Assembly (NCBI RefSeq): GCF_030323145.1
Contig: NZ_CP100470.1
Location: 4,877,001-4,941,000, forward strand
Direction: 5' to 3'
Length of the DNA: 64,000 nucleotides
From: Mesorhizobium sp. C432A
GTDB lineage: Bacteria > Pseudomonadota > Alphaproteobacteria > Rhizobiales > Rhizobiaceae
Part shown: piece by piece, positions 8,592-18,372 of the stretch
Numbering within the stretch: the stretch's first letter is position 1
How the letters are laid out: every line of letters begins with the position of its first letter
The notes under the pieces: model-generated
Told to the model about the DNA's origin: nothing
Databases searched by the model: none
Seen by the model: only the letters and a program-made list of their open reading frames with translations
Position numbers and translations under genes: made by a program

Positions 8592-9071
8592 TCACTCCGG
8601 CGCTTTGTCGGGCATGCATTCCAGCGCGCTTAGCGTCCAGTTGCTGGTCTTGGAGGTGATGTCGGCGACCTTCCATTTGCCGTCGATTTTCTTCAGCGAC
8701 CACAGCATTTCGCGTTTGGAATCATCGCCTTCCGCAAAAAGGCTGAAGGTGGCGGTGACTTCGGCCGTATCGCCATTGACGGTCTCGGCCAGCTTCAATG
8801 TCTTGGTAATCGACGTCTGGTCGAAATCCTGCGCGTCGAGGCCGGGATCGAAGTCGAGGCAGGCGACTTCGTCGGGCTTGTTCTTCGTGGCCTGGTCGTT
8901 GAGATCGAACAGCTTGGTCACCGGCTCGGTGAAGCGGTCGCGGTACTTTGCATCTCCCTCGAATTTCACCTCGGGCAGATAAAAGAACTTCACCGCGTTG
9001 GAAGCCGGCCCGGCCAGCACTGTCGCTGGCAAGGCAATCGAAAAGACAGCGGCAAGCACTATCGGTTTCAT
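8592..9071 (-). CDS. Secreted protein, paralogue of the downstream gene (DUF3828-like)
   Basis: A 159-residue exported protein: signal peptide at 1-20 (MKPIVLAAVFSIALPATVLA), then one compact domain. The domain contains FDQTSITKTLKLAETVNGDT, WSLKKIDGKWKVADITS and a cysteine pair (CLDFDP and LEC near the end) that could form a disulfide. The downstream gene repeats the same pattern, so the two arose by tandem duplication, and the second gained a Pro-rich linker. The ATG at 9071 is chosen because the signal peptide starts there; the frame is open upstream without a leader-like sequence. Function unknown, probably periplasmic. Confidence 0.7.
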   Translation of the reverse strand: MKPIVLAAVFSIALPATVLAGPASNAVKFFYLPEVKFEGDAKYRDRFTEPVTKLFDLNDQATKNKPDEVACLDFDPGLDAQDFDQTSITKTLKLAETVNGDTAEVTATFSLFAEGDDSKREMLWSLKKIDGKWKVADITSKTSNWTLSALECMPDKAPE

Positions 9072-9163
9072 GCAGGATCTCCGGACGTTTGGCGGCAAGG
9101 TGCAATACCAGACATCCTGCATATCGGTTTTTTTGCGGCTCATGAAGCCCCGGCTGCACCGTC

Positions 9164-10813
9164 TCAGCCATCAAGCCAGACGTTCTGCAGGTCCATCTCG
9201 AAGGTCTGGTGGACGCCGTAGTTCTTCACCTTCTTGTTCATGTGGCTGTAGAGCTTCTGCCAGAAGGGTTGAATGATGACGCCGGAATCCTGCAGGATCT
9301 GCTCGACATCCTTCATCACCTCACGCCGCTTCTCCACATCGATCAGCGACAGCGCCTGCTTCAGCTTGGCGTCGAAGTCCGGGTTGGAATAGGCCGATTC
9401 ATTCCAGGCCTCGCCGGTGCGATAACCAAGCGCCAGGACCTGGACGCCAAGCGGGCGCATGTACCAGATGGTCATCGAATAGGGATATTTCGTCCAGTCG
9501 TTCCAGAAGGTCGAGCCCGGCAGCACCGTGCGCTTGACCTTGATGCCGGCGTCGCGCAGTTGGCCGGCAATCGCGTCGCCGGTGTTCTTCTGCCAATCGT
9601 CCTCGACGGTGATCAGCTCGTGCTCGAAATCGGCCTGCCCAGCGTCGGCCATCAGTTTCTTGGCGCCGGCCGCGTCGCGCGTCTTCTTGGGCAGCGCGAA
9701 ATATTCAGGATGGATAGGGCTGACATGGTGGTTTTCACCGACCGCCCCTCGCCCGGCATAGCCGAGTTCCAGCACCGCATTGTTGTCGACCGCCATCTGC
9801 AGCGCGTTGCGCACCCGCTGGTCGTCATAGGGCTGGTGGGTAACGTTCGTGCGGGCAACCAGCGTGGTTGCCGTCGCAACCTCGGACTTCTCCAGCCCCA
9901 TCTTATCCAGGATGTCGATGAAGTCGGCCGGCGTCTCGAAATTGAGGTCTATCTCGCCGGATTCGAAGGCGTTGATCGAAGCGTTGAAGTCGGTGCCGTA
10001 GTCGATGAACTCGACGCTGTCGAGCGGCGCTTCACCACCCCACCACTTGCCGTTTTCACGACGCTTGACCACCGCCTTCTGGCCGACATCGTAGGAGACC
10101 AGTTCGAACGGGCCCGTGCCGATCGGCTTCTTGACCGGGTCGGCGCCGTCGGCGTCGAAATTGCGGTGGACGACGAGCGCGGGATAATCGGTGAGGTTCG
10201 GGATCAGCGAAATGTCGGGCGCGCTGAGCGTCAGCTTGACCGTATTGTCGTCGACCTTGGCGATCGCGCCTTCCCTGGCCTTGCCCGACTTTTCGTCGAT
10301 CAGCCCGCCGACGCGAGCGGCCATGGAGTTGCCGGCGACCTTCTTCTCGCACCAGCGGGTAACATTGAAGACCACGTCATCCGCGTTGAAAGCATCGCCA
10401 TTGTTCCAGGTGATGCCCTTGCGCACATGCAACGTGTATTCCGTGGCGTCGTCATTGATGTCCCAGCTTTCGAGCAGCACTGGCTCGAAGGTGAATTCCC
10501 TGGTGTAGCGGACCAGCGGCTCCAGCCAGCAGCGCGAGATGTTGGCGAGTTCCACCCAATCATAGGTGCGCGGATCTTTTTGGGCCTTGACCGACATCGA
10601 TATGTGCAGCGTGCCGCCCTTCTTCGGCTCCTCGGCAAAAGCCTGTCCCGGCGCGGCAAGGCCGATCATGCCGTAGGCCAGCGCCGTCGATGCGCCGAAC
10701 GCACTTGCCAATGCAAGAAACTCGCGCCGGTCCATACGGCCAGCACGCGTCTCTTGCGCCATCGCGTCGATGGCCGTTGGCACGCGATCGCCATTGCTTT
10801 TGAAAACTGTCAT
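9164..10813 (-). CDS. ABC transporter solute-binding protein, family 5, Tat-exported
   Basis: A 549-residue periplasmic binding protein of the peptide/nickel/opine family. The N-terminus carries a Tat signal (RRx-type [14 protein letters not shown], residues 26-39, followed by a hydrophobic stretch and AFA before the mature part at about 61). The family core begins [10 protein letters not shown], and the fold is seen in [14 protein letters not shown] [13 protein letters not shown]. The start at 10813 has GGGAGAAAGAC just upstream. It follows the mttB-family gene by 61 bases on the same strand, so it probably binds a quaternary or methylated amine. No permease or ATPase gene is adjacent, so the membrane partner must be elsewhere. 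Confidence 0.85.
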   Translation of the reverse strand: MTVFKSNGDRVPTAIDAMAQETRAGRMDRREFLALASAFGASTALAYGMIGLAAPGQAFAEEPKKGGTLHISMSVKAQKDPRTYDWVELANISRCWLEPLVRYTREFTFEPVLLESWDINDDATEYTLHVRKGITWNNGDAFNADDVVFNVTRWCEKKVAGNSMAARVGGLIDEKSGKAREGAIAKVDDNTVKLTLSAPDISLIPNLTDYPALVVHRNFDADGADPVKKPIGTGPFELVSYDVGQKAVVKRRENGKWWGGEAPLDSVEFIDYGTDFNASINAFESGEIDLNFETPADFIDILDKMGLEKSEVATATTLVARTNVTHQPYDDQRVRNALQMAVDNNAVLELGYAGRGAVGENHHVSPIHPEYFALPKKTRDAAGAKKLMADAGQADFEHELITVEDDWQKNTGDAIAGQLRDAGIKVKRTVLPGSTFWNDWTKYPYSMTIWYMRPLGVQVLALGYRTGEAWNESAYSNPDFDAKLKQALSLIDVEKRREVMKDVEQILQDSGVIIQPFWQKLYSHMNKKVKNYGVHQTFEMDLQNVWLDG

Positions 10814-10874
10814 GTCTTTCTCCCTTGCGGTTCCCATCGGGTCTTCGCCCGTTATCAACTCATTCGTCGTTCTC

Positions 10875-12425
10875 TTAGCTAACGCTGTCGGGCAGCCTCT
10901 CTTCGCGCTGCGCGATAAAGTCCCTGAGGCCCTCGGCAATGCCCTCATCGAGTTTCGGCTCTTCATAGTCGGCCAGCATGTTGCGGGCTTTCTCGCGGCC
11001 GCGCGTGTCGTGGTCCTTCGCCCCTCCAGCCTTCCATTGTTCGTAGGAGTTGAAATCCATGATGGTGGGCATGAAGAATGCCGACTCGTAATGATCGAGC
11101 GTGTGCTGGGTGCCGAGGAAATGGCCCTGCGGCCCGACTTCGCGGATCGCCGCCATGGCCTCCTTGAAATCGTCGAACGGCAGGCCGCCGGCATATTTGT
11201 ACCAGCCGACAAGCTGCTCGCAGTCGGTGGCGAATTTCGAATAGCCGCATGTCAGCCCGGCCTCCAACCAGCCGGCGGAGTGCCAGATGTAATTGGCGCC
11301 GGCGAGGATGGCGGCATGCATCAGCATGTTGGATTCATAGCCGGCCTGGGCGTCGTTGAGCTTGGAGCCGACATGGAAGCCGGAGGTTCGCCAGGGCAGT
11401 TTGTATTTCCGCGCCAGCGCGCCCATCAGATACATCATCTGGGCGGCTTCCGGCGTGCCGCCCATCGGCGCGCCGGTCTTCATGTCGACCGTCACCATGA
11501 ACTGGCCGTAGATTTGCGGCGAACCCGGGCGCAGCAGTTGGGTGAAAGCGACGCCGGCCAATGCTTCGGCATTGACCTGCGCCACCGCGCCGACGGCCGA
11601 GGCCGAAGTCGATGCGCCGCACAGCGCAAAGGGAGCCAGGATCAGCGGCTGATTGCTGCGCGCATAGACCTTCATCGCGTCCAGCATGGTGGCGTCCCAC
11701 ACCAGCGGCGAGTTGCAGTTGGTAATGGACACCAGCACCGGGTTGTCGCGAACGAAATCTTCGCCAAAGACGATGCCCGCCATCGCCATCGTGTCTTCGG
11801 CGCGGTCTTTGGAAGTAACGATGCCCATGAACGGCTTGTCGGAGTGCTTCAGCGCCGAATGGATGATGTGGAGATGCCGTTTCGGCACCGCGATCTCCAT
11901 CGGCTCGCAGATGATCGAACTCGACGAATGCAGCGCCGGCGCCATGTAGGCGAGCTTGTGGAAATTGTTGAGGTCTTCGAGCGTGCCATAGCGCCGGTTG
12001 TTGTCGAGGTCGCGCACGTAAGGCGCGCCATACATCGGCGCGAAGATGGAGTTCTTGCCGCCGACGCGCACGGTGCGCTCGGGATTACGCGCATTGAGGG
12101 TGAATTCGGACGGAACCTTCGCGACCAGTTCCATCAGCAGGCCGCGGTCGATGCGGACGCGTGTCTCGGACACGTCGGCGCCCGCCGCCTTCCACATGGC
12201 GATCGCCTCGTCGTCGCGGAACTCGCAACCGACCTCTTCGAGGATGGCGAGTGACTCCTGGTGGATCAGTTCCACCGCCTCGTCCGGGACCATCTGGTAG
12301 GTGGGGATCTCGCGGACCAGCGTCGGGAACGAGGTGACGGGGGCGCTCCTCAGCGCCTTGCGTCCGAGGCGACCGCCGCCGCGGCGGTGGGTTTGCTCGG
12401 TCAGTTCAGTGGCCGGTGCGTTCAT
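10875..12425 (-). CDS. Trimethylamine methyltransferase (MttB) family protein, non-pyrrolysine
   Basis: A 516-residue cytoplasmic protein of the MttB superfamily. Recognisable segments are [20 protein letters not shown] near residues 65-84, [19 protein letters not shown] in the middle and the C-terminal [20 protein letters not shown]. The frame contains no internal stop, so there is no amber-coded pyrrolysine. It therefore belongs to the non-Pyl branch, whose characterised member MtgB demethylates glycine betaine onto a corrinoid protein. No corrinoid protein or reactivase gene is in the window. It lies upstream of a solute-binding protein in one operon and is divergent from a LysR regulator with a LysR-type palindrome between them. 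The substrate is probably a betaine or other quaternary amine. Confidence 0.85.
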   Translation of the reverse strand: MNAPATELTEQTHRRGGGRLGRKALRSAPVTSFPTLVREIPTYQMVPDEAVELIHQESLAILEEVGCEFRDDEAIAMWKAAGADVSETRVRIDRGLLMELVAKVPSEFTLNARNPERTVRVGGKNSIFAPMYGAPYVRDLDNNRRYGTLEDLNNFHKLAYMAPALHSSSSIICEPMEIAVPKRHLHIIHSALKHSDKPFMGIVTSKDRAEDTMAMAGIVFGEDFVRDNPVLVSITNCNSPLVWDATMLDAMKVYARSNQPLILAPFALCGASTSASAVGAVAQVNAEALAGVAFTQLLRPGSPQIYGQFMVTVDMKTGAPMGGTPEAAQMMYLMGALARKYKLPWRTSGFHVGSKLNDAQAGYESNMLMHAAILAGANYIWHSAGWLEAGLTCGYSKFATDCEQLVGWYKYAGGLPFDDFKEAMAAIREVGPQGHFLGTQHTLDHYESAFFMPTIMDFNSYEQWKAGGAKDHDTRGREKARNMLADYEEPKLDEGIAEGLRDFIAQREERLPDSVS

Positions 12426-12501
12426 GGAGCCTCCTCATTCCGTCCAACCAAGTTAGCGAGAGGAAATATGGATGTGATGCTGGAAAATCCTGATCTCTTG
12501 T

Positions 12502-12516
12502 ATAAGCTCAGCTTAT
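12502..12516. promoter_or_regulatory. LysR-type operator overlapping the lysR start codon
   Basis: ATAAGCTCAGCTTAT is a perfect 7+7 inverted repeat around one base and fits the T-N11-A LysR box. It overlaps the first two bases of the lysR ATG and lies 77-91 bases upstream of mttB. A regulator bound here would block its own translation start region or transcription start and could activate the divergent operon. Confidence 0.65.
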
Positions 12517-13417
12517 GCGAAGCCTGCGCCACCTCCTGCCCTCGGCCGGCAGCCTGATCGTCTTCGAGGCGGCGGGCCGGCTGTCGAGCTTCACCGCTGC
12601 CGGGCGCGAGCTCGGCATGACGCAGGCCGCCGTCTCTTATGCGGTGCGCGGGTTGGAGGAACAGCTTAGCGCGCAGCTGTTCCAGCGCCGCCACCGCCAG
12701 GTCGTCCTGACAGAAGCGGGCGAACGCTTCCATGCCGACGTCTCGCTCGGTCTGTCGCATATCCGCAAATCGGCCGAGGATCTGCGCCTGCAGGCGAGCG
12801 GCGGCCATGTCACGCTGGCGGCGTCGACCGCCTTCGGCTCGTTCTGGATGATGCCGCGCCTGCAGCAGTTCCGCGACGAACTGCCGGGCATCGACTTGCG
12901 CATCCAGACCGCCGACCGTGATCTCGACATCATCGCCGAGGGCATCCCGCTCGCCGTTCGCGGCGGCGAACCGCGCGACTGGGCCGATTATCATTCGCTG
13001 CCGCTGGCCGACGAGGAGATTTTTCCGGTGGTTGGCGCCAGCTATCTCGCGAAATTCGGCATGCCAAGGAGCGTCGCGGAGCTGGCGACGCATCGCCTGA
13101 TCCACCTCGAGGAGCCCTACCGCGAGGCGGCTAGCTGGGACGAATGGTTCCAGTCTGCGGGCGGCAGGCTCGACAACACCGCGCGCGGCCTGCGCATCAA
13201 CGATTACGGCCTCGTGATCCAGGGCGTCATGGAGGGCCAGGGCATAGCGCTCGGCTGGCGGCATCTGGCCGAACGGCTCCTGGCGTCGGGGCTGCTGGTG
13301 CCGGTGACCGACCATGTGCTGAGAACCGGCAAGGCGTTCTATGTGGTTTGGCCGAAGAACCGGGAGTTGAGCGAGAATGCACGGAAAGTCAGGGACTGGC
13401 TGGCGGCGCAGGCTTGA
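12515..13417 (+). CDS. LysR-family regulator (GcvA-like), probable regulator of the mttB operon
   Basis: A 300-residue LysR protein. The HTH lies at about residues 14-55 (FEAAGRLSSFTAAGRELGMT then QAAVSYAVRGLEEQLSAQLF), and the effector-binding domain spans about 90-300. The starting LLPSAGSLIVFEAAG pattern is that of the GcvA branch. The start at 12515 fits family length but lies inside a palindrome and has no Shine-Dalgarno sequence, so the mRNA may be leaderless. It is divergent from the MttB-family methyltransferase, and such placement usually means direct control. The effector is probably a betaine-type compound, by context only. Confidence 0.85.
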   Translation: MRSLRHLLPSAGSLIVFEAAGRLSSFTAAGRELGMTQAAVSYAVRGLEEQLSAQLFQRRHRQVVLTEAGERFHADVSLGLSHIRKSAEDLRLQASGGHVTLAASTAFGSFWMMPRLQQFRDELPGIDLRIQTADRDLDIIAEGIPLAVRGGEPRDWADYHSLPLADEEIFPVVGASYLAKFGMPRSVAELATHRLIHLEEPYREAASWDEWFQSAGGRLDNTARGLRINDYGLVIQGVMEGQGIALGWRHLAERLLASGLLVPVTDHVLRTGKAFYVVWPKNRELSENARKVRDWLAAQA

Positions 13418-13455
13418 AATCGGTTGCAGCGTAGTCACTATCGCGGAGTTCCTTC

Positions 13456-13613
13456 ACACCCCCCTCTGTCCTGCCGGACATCTCCCCCGCAAGGGGGGAG
13501 ATTGGCAGTTCATATGTCGCGTCACCCTTCAAGCATTGAAGATTGGCGAAAGCCGTCGTGACATCTGATCTCCCTCCTTGCGGGGGAGATGGCCGGCAGG
13601 CCAGAGGGGGGTG
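13456..13613. repeat. Palindromic mosaic repeat (type B), inverted pair
   Basis: It begins CACCCCCCTCTGTCCTGCCG and ends with the reverse complement (CCAGAGGGGGGTG), with internal hairpins around CTCCCCCGCAAGGGGGGAG and CTCCCTCCTTGCGGGGGAG. It has the same arm sequence as 7786-7943. It fills the gap between lysR and mutL, which are transcribed in the same direction. Confidence 0.8.
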
Positions 13614-13679
13614 CTGTCCCGCTGGCGTCTCCAATGTCCGGCATTCATTGAAGCCTTCCGCACACCCTTCGAATCCGCC

Positions 13680-13685
13680 TATAAT
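13680..13685 (+). promoter_or_regulatory. Consensus -10 box immediately before mutL
   Basis: A perfect TATAAT ends six bases before the mutL ATG at 13692, so transcription would begin at or next to the A of the start codon. No clear -35 box is seen at the usual distance (TTCCGC lies near 13656). No ribosome binding site fits between, consistent with a leaderless message from this promoter. Confidence 0.45.
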
Positions 13686-13691
13686 ACCCCC

Positions 13692-15545
13692 ATGCCCATT
13701 CGCCAGCTTTCCGAAACGATGATCAACCAGATCGCCGCCGGCGAAGTCATCGAGCGTCCGGCGAGCGTGGTGAAGGAACTGGTCGAAAACGCGCTCGACG
13801 CCGGCGCCTCCCGCGTCGAGGTCGTCACTGCCGGCGGCGGGCTGAACCTGATCCGCGTCACCGATGACGGCTCCGGTATCCCCGAACAGGAACTGGCGCT
13901 GGCCATTGCGCGCCACTGCACCTCGAAACTTGCCGACAACATTCATGATATCGGCTCGCTCGGCTTCCGTGGCGAGGCGCTGCCGTCGATCGGTTCGGTG
14001 GCGCGGCTGTCGATCCGTTCGCGCACGACCGCAGGCGACGCTGCCGCCGAGATCGCCATCGAAGGCGGCCGCGTTTCGGCGGTCAAACCGGCGGCGGCCA
14101 ATCGCGGCACAACGGTCGAGGTGCGCGACCTGTTCTTTGCCACGCCGGCGCGGCTCAAATTCATGAAGGGCGAGCGGGCCGAAAGCTCGGCCACCAGCGA
14201 CGTGGTCAAGCGCATCGCCATCGCCTTCCCCGCCGTGCGCTTCACGCTGGCCGGCTCGGACCGCTCGACGCTGGAATTGCCGGCGACCGATGACAGTACC
14301 GAGGGCAGCCTGCGCCGCGTCGCCCAGGTGATGGGCGCCGAGTTTCCCGACAATTCCATCGCTATCGACGCCAGCCGGGACGGCGTGCACCTGACCGGCC
14401 ACGTCTCGATCCCGTCCTTCACCCGCGCCAACGCGCTGCAGCAATATGCCTATGTCAACGGCCGTCCGGTGCGCGACAAGCTGATTGCCGGCGCCATTCG
14501 CGGCGCTTTCGCCGATGTGCTGCCGCGCGACCGGCACGCGGTGACCGTGCTGTTCCTGACGCTCGATCCGGCGACCGTCGACGTCAACGTCCACCCGGCC
14601 AAGGCCGATGTGCGCTTTCGCGACCCCGGCCTGGTGCGCGGGCTGATCGTCGGCGCCATCCGCGAGGCTCTGGCCAATGCCGGCATCCGAGCCGCCACCA
14701 GCGGGGCCGCCGGGATGGTGGCGGCGTTCCGGCCGGGAGCCGCCTCCTACGCCCATGCGGGTCCTGCCAACGGTCATCGCAGTTTTGACGCGGCCTACCG
14801 GGCCTCGGGCTTTTCGGGCTTTGACCGCTCGCCACAGCGGCCGCTGGATATGGGATTTGACGGCGCCGGCTTCCGCGAAAACGACCAGGCTGCATTCGAC
14901 GCCGGTCCGCTCGCCAGCGCCGATGCGCGTGCCGGCTTAGCCGAGCCGGCCGAGACGCTGCTCGGCACCGCGCTGGGCGCCGCCCGCGCGCAGGTCCACG
15001 AGAACTACATCGTCGCCCAGACCAGGGATTCGCTTGTCATCGTCGACCAGCACGCGGCGCATGAGCGGCTGGTCTACGAGGCGCTGAAGAATGCCCTGCA
15101 CTCGCGCGCGGTGCCCTCGCAGATGCTGCTTCTGCCGGAGATCGTCGACCTGCCGGAGGAGGACGCCGAGCGGCTGGCCATGCATTCCGAAACGCTGGCC
15201 CGGTTCGGCCTCGGCATTGAGCGTTTCGGTCCCGGCGCGGTGGCGGTGCGCGAGACGCCGTCGATGCTCGGCGAAACCAATGTCCAGCAATTGGTGCGTG
15301 ATCTTGCCGACGAGATCGCCGACAACGACACGATCGAGACGCTGAAGGAACGACTGGACAAGATCGCCGCCACCATGGCCTGCCACGGCTCGGTCCGCTC
15401 CGGCCGCCTGCTCAAGCCTGAGGAGATGAACGCGCTGCTGCGCCAGATGGAAGCAACGCCGGGCTCCGGCACCTGCAACCACGGCCGCCCGACCTATATC
15501 GAACTCAAGCTCGCCGATATAGAGCGGCTGTTTGGGCGGCGGTGA
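13692..15545 (+). CDS. mutL: DNA mismatch repair protein MutL with endonuclease motif
   Basis: A 617-residue protein, normal for alphaproteobacteria. The N-terminal GHKL ATPase shows [20 protein letters not shown] followed by ENALDAG, then TDDGSGI and [10 protein letters not shown]. The C-terminal dimerisation/nuclease domain contains [12 protein letters not shown] at 452-463, the metal-binding endonuclease motif found in MutL of species lacking MutH. The terminal CNHGRPTY segment is also conserved. It couples mismatch recognition by MutS to strand incision and removal. The ATG at 13692 ([10 protein letters not shown]) is the conserved start; the frame opens upstream through the repeat, which is not coding. 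Confidence 0.97.
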   Translation: MPIRQLSETMINQIAAGEVIERPASVVKELVENALDAGASRVEVVTAGGGLNLIRVTDDGSGIPEQELALAIARHCTSKLADNIHDIGSLGFRGEALPSIGSVARLSIRSRTTAGDAAAEIAIEGGRVSAVKPAAANRGTTVEVRDLFFATPARLKFMKGERAESSATSDVVKRIAIAFPAVRFTLAGSDRSTLELPATDDSTEGSLRRVAQVMGAEFPDNSIAIDASRDGVHLTGHVSIPSFTRANALQQYAYVNGRPVRDKLIAGAIRGAFADVLPRDRHAVTVLFLTLDPATVDVNVHPAKADVRFRDPGLVRGLIVGAIREALANAGIRAATSGAAGMVAAFRPGAASYAHAGPANGHRSFDAAYRASGFSGFDRSPQRPLDMGFDGAGFRENDQAAFDAGPLASADARAGLAEPAETLLGTALGAARAQVHENYIVAQTRDSLVIVDQHAAHERLVYEALKNALHSRAVPSQMLLLPEIVDLPEEDAERLAMHSETLARFGLGIERFGPGAVAVRETPSMLGETNVQQLVRDLADEIADNDTIETLKERLDKIAATMACHGSVRSGRLLKPEEMNALLRQMEATPGSGTCNHGRPTYIELKLADIERLFGRR

Positions 15546-15570
15546 GCACAAGCCAGGTCAGGGCACACGC

Positions 15571-16332
15571 TCAATTCACCAACAGGCGATAATCCTTGAA
15601 CCTATGAGAGAAAACGTAATCCCTTGAGTAACCGGCGCTACCGCCGCGAAAATTCACGGAGATTATCTCGAAGCTTCTCCCAACCTGTTTTTGAACATTC
15701 ATGTAGATGGGAGTCATCAGCATGCCGGCATCACAATCGTCGTCATCGAAAGCGATCTCCTGAACGACCTTCTTTTTCTTCTTATCGATGACCCGCAGCT
15801 TATTCATGCAGACGAGAAAGCCCGCTTTCTCGTAGACCCCGGCAAATCTGTGGGTGGCTGTCTGCGCCCAGAAGGGAATCTCGACGGTGCCGTCAACCTT
15901 CGCCTCACTGGTATCGTCGAGGCTTGCGACCTTCTTCAGCGTGATCGGGAACTTGTCCGAGCCCTTGCTCCAAGTCCCTGTTGCGCCGCTTTCGCCAAGG
16001 TCAAGAGAAAACGGACATCCGGCGGTGCCAACGGGCGTTTTCGATCCCATGACCAGCAACCTGTCGAACTCCCTGTCGTCCGCAATCTCGCAAAGGAAGA
16101 GGCTGGTGCCACTGATCTTGCCGTACACCGCTATCGGGCTTTGCTTCGCGTCGTAGAAATAGCTCCCCTCGACCGTAATCCCGCTGCCGAAACTGTCATA
16201 TCTCTGCAGCGATAGGTGGACGGGGTTAGGTCCGATGGAGCCTTCGTAGTTTTCGACCTGATACCAGCCCGCAGCGGCTTTCCCGGTCAGCAGCAAAACG
16301 CAAAAAATTGCCGATATGAACAGTCTTCCCAT
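15571..16332 (-). CDS. Exported protein of unknown function
   Basis: A 253-residue protein with a signal peptide at about 1-21 (FISAIFCVLLLTGKAAAG). The mature part has four or more cysteines (FLCEIAD, GCPFSL, LVCMNK, DDDCD) and a short Lys run (residues about 198-203), and seems to be beta-rich. I recognise no family. The ATG at 16332 is chosen because it sits directly before the signal peptide; a start at 16356 is possible. It converges with mutL with a 25-base gap and stands alone. Base use is a little less GC-rich than its neighbours. Confidence 0.6.
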   Translation of the reverse strand: MGRLFISAIFCVLLLTGKAAAGWYQVENYEGSIGPNPVHLSLQRYDSFGSGITVEGSYFYDAKQSPIAVYGKISGTSLFLCEIADDREFDRLLVMGSKTPVGTAGCPFSLDLGESGATGTWSKGSDKFPITLKKVASLDDTSEAKVDGTVEIPFWAQTATHRFAGVYEKAGFLVCMNKLRVIDKKKKKVVQEIAFDDDDCDAGMLMTPIYMNVQKQVGRSFEIISVNFRGGSAGYSRDYVFSHRFKDYRLLVN

Positions 16333-16442
16333 TCCGTCCCCCAGTGAAGGCAGCATACCACAGCTGTCCTTCCTCTGGGTGTCTGCATTCTGATGGAATG
16401 CGGTTCCCGGTTTGAGTCCGAAAACAGCTCAAATCATTTGTT

Positions 16443-17336
16443 TTAACGCTTTAAATTCACCACGATCACGCCGCCCAGCGCCAGTGCGCCGCCGAGGATA
16501 CCAAGTAGCGTCGGCACTTCGCCCAGCCAGAAGAAGCCGATCAGGGCTGACATGGGCGAGACCAGATAGAGGAAGTTCGACGCGCGCGCTGCCGGAAGAC
16601 GCGACAGTGCGGTTGCCCAGGCGGCATAGGCGATCAGGCTGGGCACGATGCCAAGAAAGATCACGGCGCCGATACCGGCCGTGTTGGCGACCGCGGCCTG
16701 CGCAAAGCCGCTCGGCAGAAAGGGTGCCAGGCAAAGAGCGCCAAGAATCATGTTCGAGGCCGAAATGGTCAGCGGGTGATGGCGGGCAAAGAGCGGCTTC
16801 TGGACGATCGTGTTGACGGCCGAGCACAGCGCGGAGCCAAGAACCAGCAGCGCGCCGGTGTCGAAACTCAAGCCATTGCCGTCAGCCACAGCGATGATGC
16901 CGATGCCGGCGAAAGAAATCGCCGTGCCGAACCAGGCCCAGCTTGAGAAGCGCTCGCCGAGCAATGCCATTGCCATGATGGCGGTGAAGATCGGGCTGAC
17001 ATTGATGATGAAACCGGCGGCACCCGCCGAAACCGTCAATTCGCCGAAATTGAGCATGACAGTGTAGAGCGCGACGAAGATGGCGCCGCCAAAGACCAGG
17101 CGCCACACTTCGTCGAGCCTCGGCAGCGCCGGGCGCTTGACGGCAAGAAAGATCGCCGCCGGCACCGCGGCAATGGCAAAGCGCAACGCACCGAGTTCCA
17201 GCGGCCCGAAAGCGGCGAGGCCGGCACGGATCGCGGGAAAGGCCGAGGCCCAGCCGACCACCGTCAAGGCCACGGCGATGGCCGCCGTGGTGTCCATCCG
17301 CTGTGTCGGATTCGACGTGCTGGTCGTTGCGCTCAT
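16443..17336 (-). CDS. DMT-superfamily (EamA) transporter
   Basis: A 297-residue inner-membrane protein with about ten hydrophobic helices in two EamA repeats (about 15-140 and 155-292). The N-terminal repeat shows VGWASAFPAIRAGLAAFGP and ELGALRFAIAAVPAAIFLAV, the second shows PSLIAYAAWATALSRLPAAR and ends in a large Gly-rich helix. Members export amino acids, nucleosides or other metabolites; the substrate is not readable. The start at 17336 follows GAGGACAG. It is divergent from a LysR gene with a LysR-type palindrome in between, so it is probably regulated by it. Confidence 0.85.
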   Translation of the reverse strand: MSATTSTSNPTQRMDTTAAIAVALTVVGWASAFPAIRAGLAAFGPLELGALRFAIAAVPAAIFLAVKRPALPRLDEVWRLVFGGAIFVALYTVMLNFGELTVSAGAAGFIINVSPIFTAIMAMALLGERFSSWAWFGTAISFAGIGIIAVADGNGLSFDTGALLVLGSALCSAVNTIVQKPLFARHHPLTISASNMILGALCLAPFLPSGFAQAAVANTAGIGAVIFLGIVPSLIAYAAWATALSRLPAARASNFLYLVSPMSALIGFFWLGEVPTLLGILGGALALGGVIVVNLKR

Positions 17337-17393
17337 CTGCCTGTCCTCGGGTTCCCAGAGTGTTGAAAGGCAGAAAGCGCCTTTTCGGCGCCG

Positions 17394-17408
17394 TTGACAA
17401 ACGATCAA
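17394..17408. promoter_or_regulatory. Possible LysR box between the EamA transporter and lysR
   Basis: TTGACAAACGATCAA has TTGA/TCAA half-sites and T-N11-A spacing in the 92-base gap between divergent genes. TTGACA could instead be a -35 box, but no good -10 follows at 17 bases. Assignment is by pattern and position only. Confidence 0.35.
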
Positions 17409-17428
17409 ATCGAGGATCACCTGTGACT

Positions 17429-18355
17429 ATGGATCACAGCTCAGACACAATGGTGCCGCTCGAGACCCTGCGCGCCTTCGATGCGGCGGCGCGAACGGGG
17501 AGCTTTTCGGCCGCGGCCGAGAAGCTCAACATCACCCACGGCGCCGTCAGCCGGCAGATCGCCAAGCTGGAGGACTGGCTGGGCTTGAAAGTGTTCGACC
17601 GCGGCGCGCGCGGCGTCTCGCTGACCATCGAGGGCAACCGCCTGCATCTGCGCACGGCGGAAGCCTTTGCGCTGATCTCCAGCCATTCCGACCGCTGGGT
17701 CGAGCCGCGCGGCACCGCCGTGGTGCGGCTGACCTCGATACCCTCCGTCAGCGGGCTGTGGCTGATGCCACGCATGGCGGCGCTGGAGAACAATCCAACC
17801 AAGCTGCGCATCGTGCTCGACGTCGACATCCGCCAGGGCGACCTTGCCGATGAAGGCATCGACCTGTCGGTCCGCTGCGGCCGCGGGGGCATTCCGGGCC
17901 GCATCTCGGTGAAGCTGTTCGAGGAACATGTCTTTCCCGTCGCCGCGCCCGGCCTTGCCCGCGAGATCGGCCGCGGCGACCCGGCCCGGCTGCTGAGGTT
18001 TCCACTGATCAACGATTCCGACGCTTCGGGTTGGCGTGCCTGGTTTGCCGCGCAAGGGATGGACTACCGCCCGCGCCCGCAGGATCGCCGCTTCGAGGAC
18101 TACAATCTGGTGCTCGACGCCGCAGCTTACGGGCTCGGCATCGCGCTGGCGCGGCCGCCGCTGACCGGACACCAGTTGGAGGCAGGCCGCATCGTCGCCG
18201 TCGACGAGCGCACGGCGCTGAACCCGGTGTCGTACTGGCTGGACCGGCCGCTGGGGCGGCCGCGTACGGCTGCCGCCGAACTTTCACGCCGTATCGCTGT
18301 CGAGGCGGGGCTGGCGATGGACAAGATGGAAGCTTTCCTCGAAGCCGAGCGATAG
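17429..18355 (+). CDS. LysR-family transcriptional regulator (GcvA-like)
   Basis: A 308-residue LysR protein: HTH at about 12-65 (LRAFDAAARTGSFSAAAEKL, NITHGAVSRQIAKLEDWLG), linker, and effector domain at about 95-300 with VRLTSIPSVSGLWLMPRM and GIDLSVRCGRG. This pattern is that of GcvA-type regulators. The ATG at 17429 is used; MVPLETLRAF seven codons later is an alternative. It is divergent from the EamA transporter and probably controls its expression in response to the exported compound. Confidence 0.85.
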   Translation: MDHSSDTMVPLETLRAFDAAARTGSFSAAAEKLNITHGAVSRQIAKLEDWLGLKVFDRGARGVSLTIEGNRLHLRTAEAFALISSHSDRWVEPRGTAVVRLTSIPSVSGLWLMPRMAALENNPTKLRIVLDVDIRQGDLADEGIDLSVRCGRGGIPGRISVKLFEEHVFPVAAPGLAREIGRGDPARLLRFPLINDSDASGWRAWFAAQGMDYRPRPQDRRFEDYNLVLDAAAYGLGIALARPPLTGHQLEAGRIVAVDERTALNPVSYWLDRPLGRPRTAAAELSRRIAVEAGLAMDKMEAFLEAER

Positions 18356-18372
18356 CGGCGATCGTTCGGTGC

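Noticed and set aside
9209..10882. Long antisense frame of 557 codons on the plus strand
   Set aside because: It is the mirror of the solute-binding protein gene; no family motif, high GC leaves long antisense frames open. The same holds for 2132-3559 (minus), 12422-13438 (minus), 13389-14777 (minus), 21061-22326 (plus), 45938-46933 (minus) and 56119-57606 (plus).
10875..12425. Possible pyrrolysine (amber-coded) methyltransferase
   Set aside because: The 516-codon frame has no in-frame TAG, and no pylT/pylS is seen nearby.
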